Shown: one piece after another, positions 1-5,059 of the stretch
Layout: the number at the start of each line of letters is the position of its first letter
Numbering within the stretch: the first letter of the stretch is position 1
Source: Nitratifractor sp.
GTDB taxonomy: Bacteria; Campylobacterota; Campylobacteria; Campylobacterales; Sulfurovaceae
NCBI GenBank assembly: GCA_024762845.1
Contig: JANTGQ010000072.1
Location: 1 to 6,738, forward strand
Direction of reading: 5' to 3'
Length of the DNA stretch: 6,738 bases
Position numbers and translations under genes: made by a program
The notes under the pieces: model-generated
What the model saw: only the letters and a program-made list of their open reading frames with translations
What the model was told of the DNA's origin: nothing
The model's database searches: none

Positions 1-60
1 AGCTATTCTAAGGCTGGAGATATCGATATCTCCTTTAGAAGAGACTACAAATCGCAACAT
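1..60 (-). CDS. Partial gene start, glutamyl-tRNA synthetase-like N-terminus
   Basis: An open frame starts at ATG (60-58) and runs off the left edge after 20 codons. It has an AGGAA ribosome binding site at 72-68, 7 nt before the ATG, and a TATAAT box further upstream, so a real gene start is likely. The peptide begins MLRFVVSSKGDIDIS and continues SLRIA. From memory of the family, the second glutamyl-tRNA synthetase (GluRS2) of Campylobacterota begins MLRFAPSPTGDMHIGNLRxA. The shared positions are MLRF, S, GD, I, LR and the final A. If the alignment holds, the protein is a class I synthetase that charges tRNA with glutamate, but the HIGH-type ATP-binding motif (HIGN) reads DISS and the proline of SPTG is lost. 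It could therefore be a diverged or inactive paralogue, or an unrelated protein; twenty residues cannot settle this. The gene start is fairly secure, the identity tentative. Confidence 0.5.
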   Translation of the reverse strand, partial: MLRFVVSSKGDIDISSLRIA

Positions 61-67
61 AGATTTT

Positions 68-93
68 TTCCTATTTTTTTGATTGATTATACA
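68..93 (-). promoter_or_regulatory. Promoter and RBS of the left-edge gene
   Basis: On the minus strand a perfect TATAAT lies at 91-86, preceded directly by TG (93-92). The DNA upstream is alternating A/T tracts with no -35 hexamer, as is typical of Campylobacterota sigma-70 promoters. The transcript would start near position 79, giving a leader of about 20 nt that includes the AGGAA ribosome binding site at 72-68. Confidence 0.6.
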
Positions 94-161
94 GTAATAT
101 TATTTAATAGAAATTAAATTTTTGAACTTAAAAGAGAAAATTTGTGTAGAGTTCTGTAGTC

Positions 162-184
162 TCTAATACATAATCCGGGTTAAA
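162..184 (-). repeat. Decayed copy of the CCCGG palindromic element
   Basis: Read on the minus strand, these 23 bases match 20 of the 23 bases of the plus strand at 4307-4329 in the rpoD leader. The shared core is TTTAACCCGGATT, followed by a similar TG/AT/AGA tail. The second CCGGG arm that makes a hairpin in the rpoD copy is missing here, so this looks like half an element. It lies just after the lipoprotein gene, between it and the next promoter. Confidence 0.45.
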
Positions 185-202
185 GTAGCAATATCAGAGG
201 GA

Positions 203-224
203 TAAAGAGTCTATCTACTCTTTA
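203..224 (-). terminator. Weak hairpin at the end of the ppa-lipoprotein transcript
   Basis: TAAAGAGT (203-210) and ACTCTTTA (217-224) form an 8-bp perfect stem with a 6-nt loop. The lipoprotein stop codon (217-215) lies inside it. The stem is AT-rich and no run of T follows on the minus strand, so it is a poor intrinsic terminator; it may only mark or protect the 3' end of the mRNA. Confidence 0.3.
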
Positions 225-382
225 CTACCGCCACTTACAGTATTAACCACTGCACCACCTGCAGCACCGGCAATATCAAATGTCGTAGTTACAACCTTTG
301 AGGCAACTGCAATTGGAGCTGTAACAATCTGTGTGCACCCTGATAGAGAGAGTGCTAACAGAAGAGGAGTAAGATTTTTCAA
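215..382 (-). CDS. Small lipoprotein, 55 residues
   Basis: A short frame starts at TTG (382-380), one base after the ppa stop codon, and ends at TAG (217-215). The product begins MKNLTPLLLALSLSGC, which is a complete lipoprotein signal: a charged start, a leucine-rich hydrophobic core and a lipobox LSGC with the acylated cysteine at residue 16. The mature part is only 40 residues, rich in A, V, T and G (TQIVTAPIAVA, then an AGAAGGA stretch), and ends GGSKE. It has no cysteine other than the lipobox one and no catalytic motif. It should be a lipid-anchored envelope peptide; serine after the cysteine would be neutral and here the +2 residue is threonine, so outer-membrane sorting is plausible. 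An in-frame stop at 415-413 excludes a longer form, and no other ATG, GTG or TTG lies between. No good ribosome binding site precedes the TTG, so translation probably depends on ribosomes finishing ppa. I recall similar short GCTQ-VTAPI lipoproteins in Campylobacterota, but cannot assign a function. Confidence 0.75.
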   Translation of the reverse strand: MKNLTPLLLALSLSGCTQIVTAPIAVASKVVTTTFDIAGAAGGAVVNTVSGGSKE

Positions 383-383
383 A

Positions 384-905
384 TTAAGCTTTATAGTTTT
401 TAATAGCTGCTTCTAAAATCTCTGTTGCCTCTTTTTTTCCTTTAAATCCTGTTACTTTAACCCATTTATTTGGTTCGAGCATCTTATATGTCTCAAAGAA
501 GTTTTTCATTTTATTTAACGTATGCTCAGGCAGGTCAGTAATCTCTTGTATATCTTTAAAAGTTGGGTCAATCTTCTCAAATGGAACTGCGATAAGTTTT
601 TCATCAATACCGCTCTCATCTTCCATGAGGAGAACACCTATCAAACGGCACTTAATAAAGCTACCTGGAACCAAAGGATATTCACCTAATACTAAAATAT
701 CAGCCGGGTCACCATCGTCAGAGAGTGTATCTGCTACAAAACCGTAATTTGCCGGGTAAAACATTGCTGAGAACATTACTCTATCAACTTCAATTGCACC
801 GCTCTCTTTATCTAGCTCATACTTAATGTTTGAACCAAATGGAACCTCTATAATTGCTTTTACTTCATCAGGGCATTTGCCGTGACCAATTTTACTAATA
901 TCCAT
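384..905 (-). CDS. ppa: Inorganic pyrophosphatase (soluble, family I)
   Basis: The enzyme hydrolyses cytoplasmic pyrophosphate to two phosphates and so pulls forward nucleic acid, aminoacyl-tRNA and other pyrophosphate-releasing syntheses. At 173 residues it has the usual length of bacterial family I enzymes. The signature DGDPADI (64-70) carries the metal-binding aspartates D64, D66 and D69. Every other active-site residue I know from the E. coli enzyme is present, shifted by one: E20, K28, E30, R42, Y50, Y54, D96, D101, K103, Y140 and K141. It should therefore be active with magnesium. The ATG at 905-903 has an AAGGA ribosome binding site at 919-915 with 9-nt spacing. The gene follows the YgjP-like gene by 59 bases that contain a likely promoter, and the small lipoprotein starts one base after its stop. 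Confidence 0.97.
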   Translation of the reverse strand: MDISKIGHGKCPDEVKAIIEVPFGSNIKYELDKESGAIEVDRVMFSAMFYPANYGFVADTLSDDGDPADILVLGEYPLVPGSFIKCRLIGVLLMEDESGIDEKLIAVPFEKIDPTFKDIQEITDLPEHTLNKMKNFFETYKMLEPNKWVKVTGFKGKKEATEILEAAIKNYKA

Positions 906-938
906 AACTTATAATCCTTCAATAAATTTAAATGCGAA

Positions 939-947
939 ATTTTAACA
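939..947 (-). promoter_or_regulatory. Likely promoter of ppa
   Basis: The minus strand reads TGTTAAAAT (947-939), an extended -10 box with TG one base before TAAAAT. Transcription would start near 932, about 27 nt before the ppa ATG. It lies in the only sizeable gap of the rpoD-ppa cluster. No -35 box is seen. It would let ppa be expressed independently of rpoD. Confidence 0.5.
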
Positions 948-962
948 TAATTTTTCTTGTGC

Positions 963-978
963 TTCTAACGTCTTAGAA
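963..978 (-). other. Short inverted repeat at the 3' end of the YgjP-like gene
   Basis: TTCTAA (963-968) and TTAGAA (973-978) are separated by 4 bases and overlap the last codons and stop of the YgjP-like gene. The stem is only 6 bp and AT-rich, and no T run follows directly, so termination here would be inefficient at best. Confidence 0.25.
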
Positions 979-1654
979 AATATGCAAACTCTTTTAAGCG
1001 AACTCTTGCCTCTTTATACCCTGGGTAATATTTTGACACATGCATCCAAAACTCTTTAGAGTGGTTCTTATGTACGATATGTGAAAGTTCATGCACTATT
1101 ATATACTCCCTCAAATCCTTTGGCAAAAGCAGAAGATAACTATTTAAAGAGATTGCATTCTTATGTGAGCAACTACCCCATTGTGACTTTGTTTTACGAA
1201 AGCTCACTCTACTAGCTTTCAGATTCATCGTATTCTCCAAAGATGCAACTTCGATTAAAAGATATTTTGGGGCATAGTGTTTATAAAGCTGCGAACGAAT
1301 AGCCTCTTTTCGCTCTTTTGATAACTCTTTATGTAGAGTAAAAATAATTTCATTATCTACAATTGTAAAGCTCTCTTTTTTCTCGCTATCAATAACAACC
1401 CTAAGTGGAAGTAGCTCCCCCAAAAAAAGCATTTTATCCTTCTCTTCGAGTTCTTGACTACTTGCCAACTTTCTATACTGCTTTGATATAAATGCTTTAT
1501 GTTTATAGAGTAGATTCTCAATCTCTCTTTGGCTGGCAGAGTAGGGGGCTTTGACCTCAATAGCACTTTGTGAAACAGTAAGATATATATTTTTTAGCCT
1601 AGCCTTTTGTACAATTACAACAGGCAGTGTAGTGGTATCAAAAGTGAACTCTAT
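965..1654 (-). CDS. YgjP-like (DUF45) zinc metallopeptidase, probable ATA start
   Basis: The product belongs to the YgjP-like putative metallopeptidases; the substrate of the family is not established to my knowledge. With the start used here it has 229 residues. An N-terminal beta-rich part (about 1-80) leads to the catalytic part: the family motif QWGSC (158-162), then I-LN--L---P, then HELSH (188-192). H188, H192 and H198 are the likely zinc ligands, E189 the catalytic base, and FW follows at 202-203. No signal peptide is seen, so it should be cytoplasmic. The start is unusual: the frame is open from 1702 but holds no ATG, GTG or TTG before TTG 1468, which would remove 62 residues of homologous-looking sequence and has no ribosome binding site. 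ATA at 1654-1652 has GGAGA 6 nt upstream and overlaps the stop of the preceding gene as ATAG. CTG at 1627 is an alternative without a binding site. The gene is secure, the start inferred. Confidence 0.85.
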   Translation of the reverse strand: MEFTFDTTTLPVVIVQKARLKNIYLTVSQSAIEVKAPYSASQREIENLLYKHKAFISKQYRKLASSQELEEKDKMLFLGELLPLRVVIDSEKKESFTIVDNEIIFTLHKELSKERKEAIRSQLYKHYAPKYLLIEVASLENTMNLKASRVSFRKTKSQWGSCSHKNAISLNSYLLLLPKDLREYIIVHELSHIVHKNHSKEFWMHVSKYYPGYKEARVRLKEFAYFLRR

Positions 1655-2403
1655 TGTTTCTCTCCAATACCGTACGATATTCCACTCTCTTCTAAGTAGC
1701 TCTTATATTTTTCAAACTCTTTAACCGCCTTACTTTTAATAGTTGAAGCGATAGAGATTGTAGTTTTCCAACCATCACTGTAGATTGCCGGAAGAGAGGA
1801 GACTTCAACACCCTCTGGTGCGCTCTGCATAAGCTCTATAAAGTTATTCTCTTTACATAATGCAGTAAGGGTATATCTATACTCTTGCTTCTCTTTTCCT
1901 TGAAAATAGTTATCTAAAGCATACTCCACCATAGGATGGCTCATCTGGGGAAATCCTGGCATAAAAAAGAAGCGCTTCATAATTGCAAAACCCGGCATTT
2001 TATTTATAGGATTTGGAAGCAGTGTTACATCTTTAGGTAACATTGCCATCTTAATAGGGTGTGGATATGCCCTCTCTCCAAGGCGTTCTATAATCAACTG
2101 CTCAAATTTAGAATTCAGGTAAAGTTTACCATCGCTTAAAGCTCTTGCTGCAGCTAACCGTGTATGGTCATCGGGTGTTGAGCCAATTCCGCCAAAACTA
2201 AAAAGAACTGAGTTTGGAAGTGTAGCGATATAAGCTATAGTAGAAGCAATAAGTTCTGGGTCGTCATGTATTGTAAAAGAGCCGGCGAATTTAAAACCAC
2301 GCCCATTGAGTAGCTCTTTTAAAAAGTCAAAATGTTTATCTTCTCTTCGTCCATTAAGTATCTCTGTACCAATAATAAGGGCGTAAAAGTTTTCTCTATC
2401 CAA
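1651..2403 (-). CDS. CinA N-terminal-type MoCF (molybdopterin-binding) domain protein
   Basis: The 250-residue protein is built on the MoCF_biosynth fold shared by MoaB/MogA, CinA and the N-terminal domain of eukaryotic FAD synthase. Near the N-terminus it has IGTEILNGRREDKH (11-24), and in the middle the hallmark nucleotide-binding loop GGIGSTPDDHTR (71-82). MPGFP (148-152) and a C-terminal alpha/beta part (about 175-240) follow. Full CinA proteins are near 400 residues and end in a PncC-type NMN deamidase; that domain is absent here, so the name CinA implies too much. The activity is unknown; ADP-ribose or related pyrophosphatase activity is known for some CinA domains and is only a possibility here. 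The start is TTG (2403-2401): the second codon upstream is the rpoD stop in the same frame, so nothing longer is possible. GAAGAG at the end of rpoD is a modest ribosome binding site, and translational coupling to rpoD is likely. Its stop overlaps the start of the YgjP-like gene. Confidence 0.85.
   Translation of the reverse strand: MDRENFYALIIGTEILNGRREDKHFDFLKELLNGRGFKFAGSFTIHDDPELIASTIAYIATLPNSVLFSFGGIGSTPDDHTRLAAARALSDGKLYLNSKFEQLIIERLGERAYPHPIKMAMLPKDVTLLPNPINKMPGFAIMKRFFFMPGFPQMSHPMVEYALDNYFQGKEKQEYRYTLTALCKENNFIELMQSAPEGVEVSSLPAIYSDGWKTTISIASTIKSKAVKEFEKYKSYLEESGISYGIGEKQ
1661..1665 (-). promoter_or_regulatory. Ribosome binding site that decides the YgjP-like start
   Basis: GGAGA on the minus strand lies within the last codons of the upstream gene (those for GE near its C-terminus). 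It is 6 nt before ATA 1654-1652, the ideal spacing, and no ATG, GTG or TTG in any frame sits at a useful distance. This is the main support for ATA as the start codon. Confidence 0.55.
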
Positions 2404-2406
2404 GCT

Positions 2407-4287
2407 TTACTCTTCTATGTAGTTTTTCAGTTTTCTACCAACTTTTGGATGTTTAAGTTTTTTGATGGCACTACTCTCAATCTGTCGCACACGCTCTCTT
2501 GTTACACTTAACTCTTTTCCAATCTCCTCTAACGTTCTGTCACTTTTATCCGTTAAAAGACCAAAACGCATTCGAACTACAGCCTGTTCACGTTCGTTAA
2601 GTTGCTCGAGAACTTCATCTATCTGCTGATTTAAGTCGTCGTTCATAACACTTTCAGTTGGGCTGACAGAGTTTTTATCTTCAATAAAGTCTCCAAAACG
2701 TCCATCATCCTCATCTCCAACCGGAGCTTCAAGACTTACTGGCTCTTTTGTGATTTTAATAACATTTTTTACTTTATCTACAGTTAATCCAACCTCTTTT
2801 GCAATCACCTCTAAATCTGGCTCTTTCCCGCTCTCTTGCAGATGTTTACGGATAATTTTATTAATTCTGTTAATTGTCTCTATCATATGTATTGGAATAC
2901 GAATAGTTCTAGCCTGGTCGGCAATGGCACGGCTAATTGCCTGGCGAATCCACCAAGTAGCATAAGTAGAGAACTTATACCCTTTTTGGTACTCAAACTT
3001 GTCAACCGCTTTCATTAAGCCGATATTTCCCTCTTGAATCAAATCCAAAAATGGTAAACCACGGTTTGTATAACGTTTTGCTATCGATACAACCAATCTC
3101 AGGTTCGACTTCGCCATTCGAGTCTTTGCCGTTTCGCTCTTTATCTTTCCTATTCTAATCTGCTGCAGAATCTCTTCTAGTTTTTCAGGGTCAAGATTAA
3201 AGCTGTTTTTACTCGCCTCTTTTGTCTCGAAAAGTTTTTTTATCTGCACATAGGTACTTACCATAGTCGCTTCAGGTACTGCATTTGCAATATCCTCTTT
3301 GCTCATATTGATAATATTATCCAAAAGCATCTGGTGTTCTGCTCGAAGCTGGTCATTAAAGAGTTGTAACTTATACTCTAACTTCTTTAACTCTCTATCA
3401 AAAGAGTCATCACTCGTTAAAGCTGTCTCTATTGCTTTTACAAGCTCATTAATAAGCTTACTGGTTGGACCAAGTGCTAATAGAGCATTTTTAAGCAGAT
3501 GTTTTTTAAATGCAACTTTTAACTGCATGTGAAAAATAGTATCTTCTCTATCTTCCCCATCTTCTAGCGCTTTTTCAAACTTCTCTTTCTCTTTTATCCA
3601 CTCTTTTTTTGCTTTCTCTAACGCTTTAAAACGCTCTACAACCTGTGTTACACGCTTATCTACTTTTTTACTCTCAACTGGTGCAGACTCTTCGCCCTCT
3701 TCTTTATCAGCGCCTTCACTCTCCGTAGTATCATCGGCACTCTCATCACCATCCTCAAAGCTCTTAAAGAGCTCTTTAACACGACGCTCTCTATTTAAAA
3801 GTGGCTCTTTATAGTTAAGAATATAATCAACTAAATAAGGGACAGAACATATTGCATCGATAATAATATCTTCTCCCTCTTCAATGCGCTGGCTAAGCTC
3901 TACCTCTTCTTCTTTGGTTAAAAGAGGAATCTTCCCCATCTCACGAAGATACATTCTAACCGGAGAGTCACTTCTACTCCACTCCAAAAGCTCTTTATCT
4001 TTTGTGATATCAAAATCATCTTCAAGCTCTTGTTCGCTGGCAGCGACTCTTTGGGCCTCTAGTCGTTGTTCCTTCTTATCGCTTACTACCTTGGCATACT
4101 CTGAAGCTGAAACAACATTAATATTATGCTTTTTGGCTACTGTTTTAACCTTTTTAGCCTGCGCGGCGGTTGGCGCTTTTTGAAAATCTTTTACAATACT
4201 CTCGTATGTGATGAATGAATTCTTTTTTAATTTTGATAAATTTTTTTCTATACTTGTTACTGGGTCTACTGTTTTCTTTGAAGACAT
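2407..4287 (-). CDS. rpoD: RNA polymerase primary sigma factor, sigma-70 (RpoD)
   Basis: This 626-residue protein directs RNA polymerase core to housekeeping promoters. A lysine-rich region 1.1 (about 1-70) is followed by region 1.2 (RMYLREMGKIPLLTKEEE, 111-128) and a long non-conserved region with a very acidic stretch at about 178-200. Region 2 (about 388-465) is canonical: NLRLVVSIAKRY, LDLIQEGNIGLMKAVDKF, then YKFSTYATWWIRQAISRAI, which recognises and melts the -10 box. Region 3 (about 466-540) and region 4 follow, with the helix-turn-helix LEEIGKELSVTRERVRQIE (586-604) that reads the -35. This completeness and length mark the primary sigma factor rather than an alternative one. The ATG at 4287-4285 has AGGAG at 4301-4297, 9 nt upstream. 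The gene heads a minus-strand cluster with a promoter near 4388 and a leader of about 90 nt that contains a hairpin. Its stop is followed after 3 bases by the next gene in the same frame. Confidence 0.98.
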   Translation of the reverse strand: MSSKKTVDPVTSIEKNLSKLKKNSFITYESIVKDFQKAPTAAQAKKVKTVAKKHNINVVSASEYAKVVSDKKEQRLEAQRVAASEQELEDDFDITKDKELLEWSRSDSPVRMYLREMGKIPLLTKEEEVELSQRIEEGEDIIIDAICSVPYLVDYILNYKEPLLNRERRVKELFKSFEDGDESADDTTESEGADKEEGEESAPVESKKVDKRVTQVVERFKALEKAKKEWIKEKEKFEKALEDGEDREDTIFHMQLKVAFKKHLLKNALLALGPTSKLINELVKAIETALTSDDSFDRELKKLEYKLQLFNDQLRAEHQMLLDNIINMSKEDIANAVPEATMVSTYVQIKKLFETKEASKNSFNLDPEKLEEILQQIRIGKIKSETAKTRMAKSNLRLVVSIAKRYTNRGLPFLDLIQEGNIGLMKAVDKFEYQKGYKFSTYATWWIRQAISRAIADQARTIRIPIHMIETINRINKIIRKHLQESGKEPDLEVIAKEVGLTVDKVKNVIKITKEPVSLEAPVGDEDDGRFGDFIEDKNSVSPTESVMNDDLNQQIDEVLEQLNEREQAVVRMRFGLLTDKSDRTLEEIGKELSVTRERVRQIESSAIKKLKHPKVGRKLKNYIEE

Positions 4288-4291
4288 TAAA

Positions 4292-4301
4292 AGGAGCTCC
4301 T
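4292..4301 (-). promoter_or_regulatory. Palindromic ribosome binding site of rpoD
   Basis: The binding site AGGAG (4301-4297) is the first half of a perfect 10-bp palindrome AGGAGCTCCT. It cannot fold on itself without a loop, but the CTCCT half could pair with another AGGAG, and the site is preceded closely by the leader hairpin at 4310-4338. Confidence 0.6.
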
Positions 4302-4306
4302 ATGTT

Positions 4307-4338
4307 TTTAACCCGGATTGTGCAATAGAACCCGGGTT
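4307..4338. repeat. CCGGG palindromic element in the rpoD leader
   Basis: AACCCGG (4310-4316) and CCGGGTT (4332-4338) form a 7-bp GC-rich stem in an AT-rich region. The loop holds a second palindrome, ATTGTGCAAT (4317-4326), and the right arm sits in a third, AACCCGGGTT (4329-4338). It lies in the predicted untranslated leader of rpoD, 8 nt before the ribosome binding site. No T run follows and no minus-strand gene lies upstream, so it is not a terminator of another gene. Bases 4307-4329 match 162-184 (opposite strand) at 20 of 23 positions. Confidence 0.55.
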
Positions 4339-4382
4339 TAAGCAAAATCTACGCAATCTGATGTGGTAGAAAATAGAAGAGT

Positions 4383-4388
4383 ATTATA
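4383..4388 (-). promoter_or_regulatory. Promoter of the rpoD cluster
   Basis: TATAAT lies on the minus strand at 4388-4383, preceded by A/T-rich tracts. A TTGAAA at 4404-4399 is only 10 nt away and cannot serve as a -35. The transcript would start near 4376, giving a leader of roughly 90 nt. Confidence 0.65.
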
Positions 4389-4450
4389 CCGAAATTTTTT
4401 TCAAAATAGCTCATTAGATAAATTAAATCGTAAAAAAATAGAAGATTTTA

Positions 4451-4480
4451 TTGACAAATCGTATCACAAAGTGCTATAAC
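4451..4480 (+). promoter_or_regulatory. Upstream leu promoter, near-consensus sigma-70
   Basis: TTGACA (4451-4456) and TATAAC (4475-4480) are 18 nt apart, and TGC before the latter makes an extended -10. This is the only promoter in the window with both boxes. Transcription would start near 4487 and give a leader of about 75 nt before leuD, without an ATG and without a leucine-rich leader peptide. Confidence 0.65.
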
Positions 4481-4499
4481 TGTGGTGTTAGTAGGCTAA

Positions 4500-4515
4500 G
4501 CAAGCTGAAGCTTGT
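4500..4515 (+). other. Hairpin in the leu leader
   Basis: CAAGC (4501-4505), loop TGAA, GCTTG (4510-4514) form a 5-bp stem extended by a G-T pair. It lies between the two leu promoters and would be in the leader of the longer transcript. No T run follows, so it does not look like an attenuator terminator; an operator role is possible. Confidence 0.35.
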
Positions 4516-4526
4516 CAAAATTTAGC

Positions 4527-4532
4527 TATAAT
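4527..4532 (+). promoter_or_regulatory. Downstream leu promoter
   Basis: A perfect TATAAT at 4527-4532 follows an A/T-rich stretch. TTGTCA at 4512-4517 is only 9 nt away, too close for a -35. The start would be near 4539, about 23 nt before leuD, leaving room for just the ribosome binding site. Confidence 0.55.
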
Positions 4533-4561
4533 ACTGCAAAAATTTTTTTGAAGGATATTTT

Positions 4562-5056
4562 GTGCAAGGAAAAGTTTGGAAATTTGGCAAAAATATCGAT
4601 ACAGATATTATCATTGCCGCAAGATACTTGAACACAAGTGATCCAAAAGAGCTCGCGAAACATATTATGGAAGATGCCGACCCGCAATTTACGCAAAAAA
4701 TGCAGCCAGGTGATATTATAGTTAGTGACGAAAACTTTGGCTGTGGAAGCAGTAGAGAACATGCACCAATTGCACTTAAAGCTGCAGGAGTTGCCGCTGT
4801 AATTGCACCTACATTTGCAAGAATCTTTTACCGTAATGCATTTAATATGGGACTTCCTATCTTTGAGCTTAAAGAGATAGACGAAATCAGTGAAGGCGAT
4901 ACCCTCGAAATAGATATGGACAGTGGCGAAATTAAAAACCTCACAACTGGAAAAAACTATAAATTCACTCCAATTCCAGAGTTTATGCAAGAGTTGGTTC
5001 AAAGTGGCGGACTTATAGAGTACGCAAAAAAAGAGATAGCTACCAAAGGAGCTTAA
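4562..5056 (+). CDS. leuD: 3-isopropylmalate dehydratase, small subunit
   Basis: LeuD forms the swivel-domain subunit of isopropylmalate isomerase; with the iron-sulfur subunit LeuC it converts 2-isopropylmalate to 3-isopropylmalate in leucine synthesis. The 164 residues match the short LeuD/HacB type rather than the roughly 200-residue E. coli type. KFGKNIDTDIIIAARYL (7-23) is the family N-terminus with the substrate-specificity loop YLNT (22-25), and GCGSSREHAP (60-69) is the substrate-binding signature. PTFARIFYRNAFNMGLP follows at about 83-99. The start is GTG (4562), preceded by AAGGA with 6-nt spacing. Short LeuD proteins can be confused with homoaconitase small subunits, but leuB directly downstream supports leucine synthesis. 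leuC is not in this window and must lie elsewhere. Two promoters precede the gene. Confidence 0.95.
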   Translation: MQGKVWKFGKNIDTDIIIAARYLNTSDPKELAKHIMEDADPQFTQKMQPGDIIVSDENFGCGSSREHAPIALKAAGVAAVIAPTFARIFYRNAFNMGLPIFELKEIDEISEGDTLEIDMDSGEIKNLTTGKNYKFTPIPEFMQELVQSGGLIEYAKKEIATKGA

Positions 5057-5059
5057 AGT

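Noticed and set aside
1357..1566. 69-residue minus-strand frame overlapping the YgjP-like gene
   Set aside because: It is another frame of the same region; the frame carrying the family motifs HELSH and WGSC continues through it.
1651..2403. Full CinA competence/damage-inducible protein
   Set aside because: The PncC-type deamidase domain is missing and the length is 250 rather than about 400, so only the MoCF domain is claimed.
2750..4183. Several plus-strand frames of 60-99 residues opposite rpoD
   Set aside because: All are low-complexity antisense products (serine- and leucine-rich) of an unambiguous rpoD gene.
4154..4345. 63-residue minus-strand frame across the rpoD start
   Set aside because: It overlaps rpoD region 1.1 out of frame, has no recognisable domain and would start in the leader hairpin without a binding site.
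4512..4532. TTGTCA plus TATAAT as a two-box promoter before leuD
   Set aside because: The spacer is only 9 nt, far too short; the TATAAT is kept as a -10-only promoter.
4537..4550. A-run/T-run before leuD as a terminator
   Set aside because: There is no stem with a proper loop, and it lies between the promoter and the ribosome binding site of an intact gene.
4526..5002. 158-residue minus-strand frame opposite leuD
   Set aside because: It is the antisense shadow of leuD; the cysteine- and phenylalanine-rich product has no family features.
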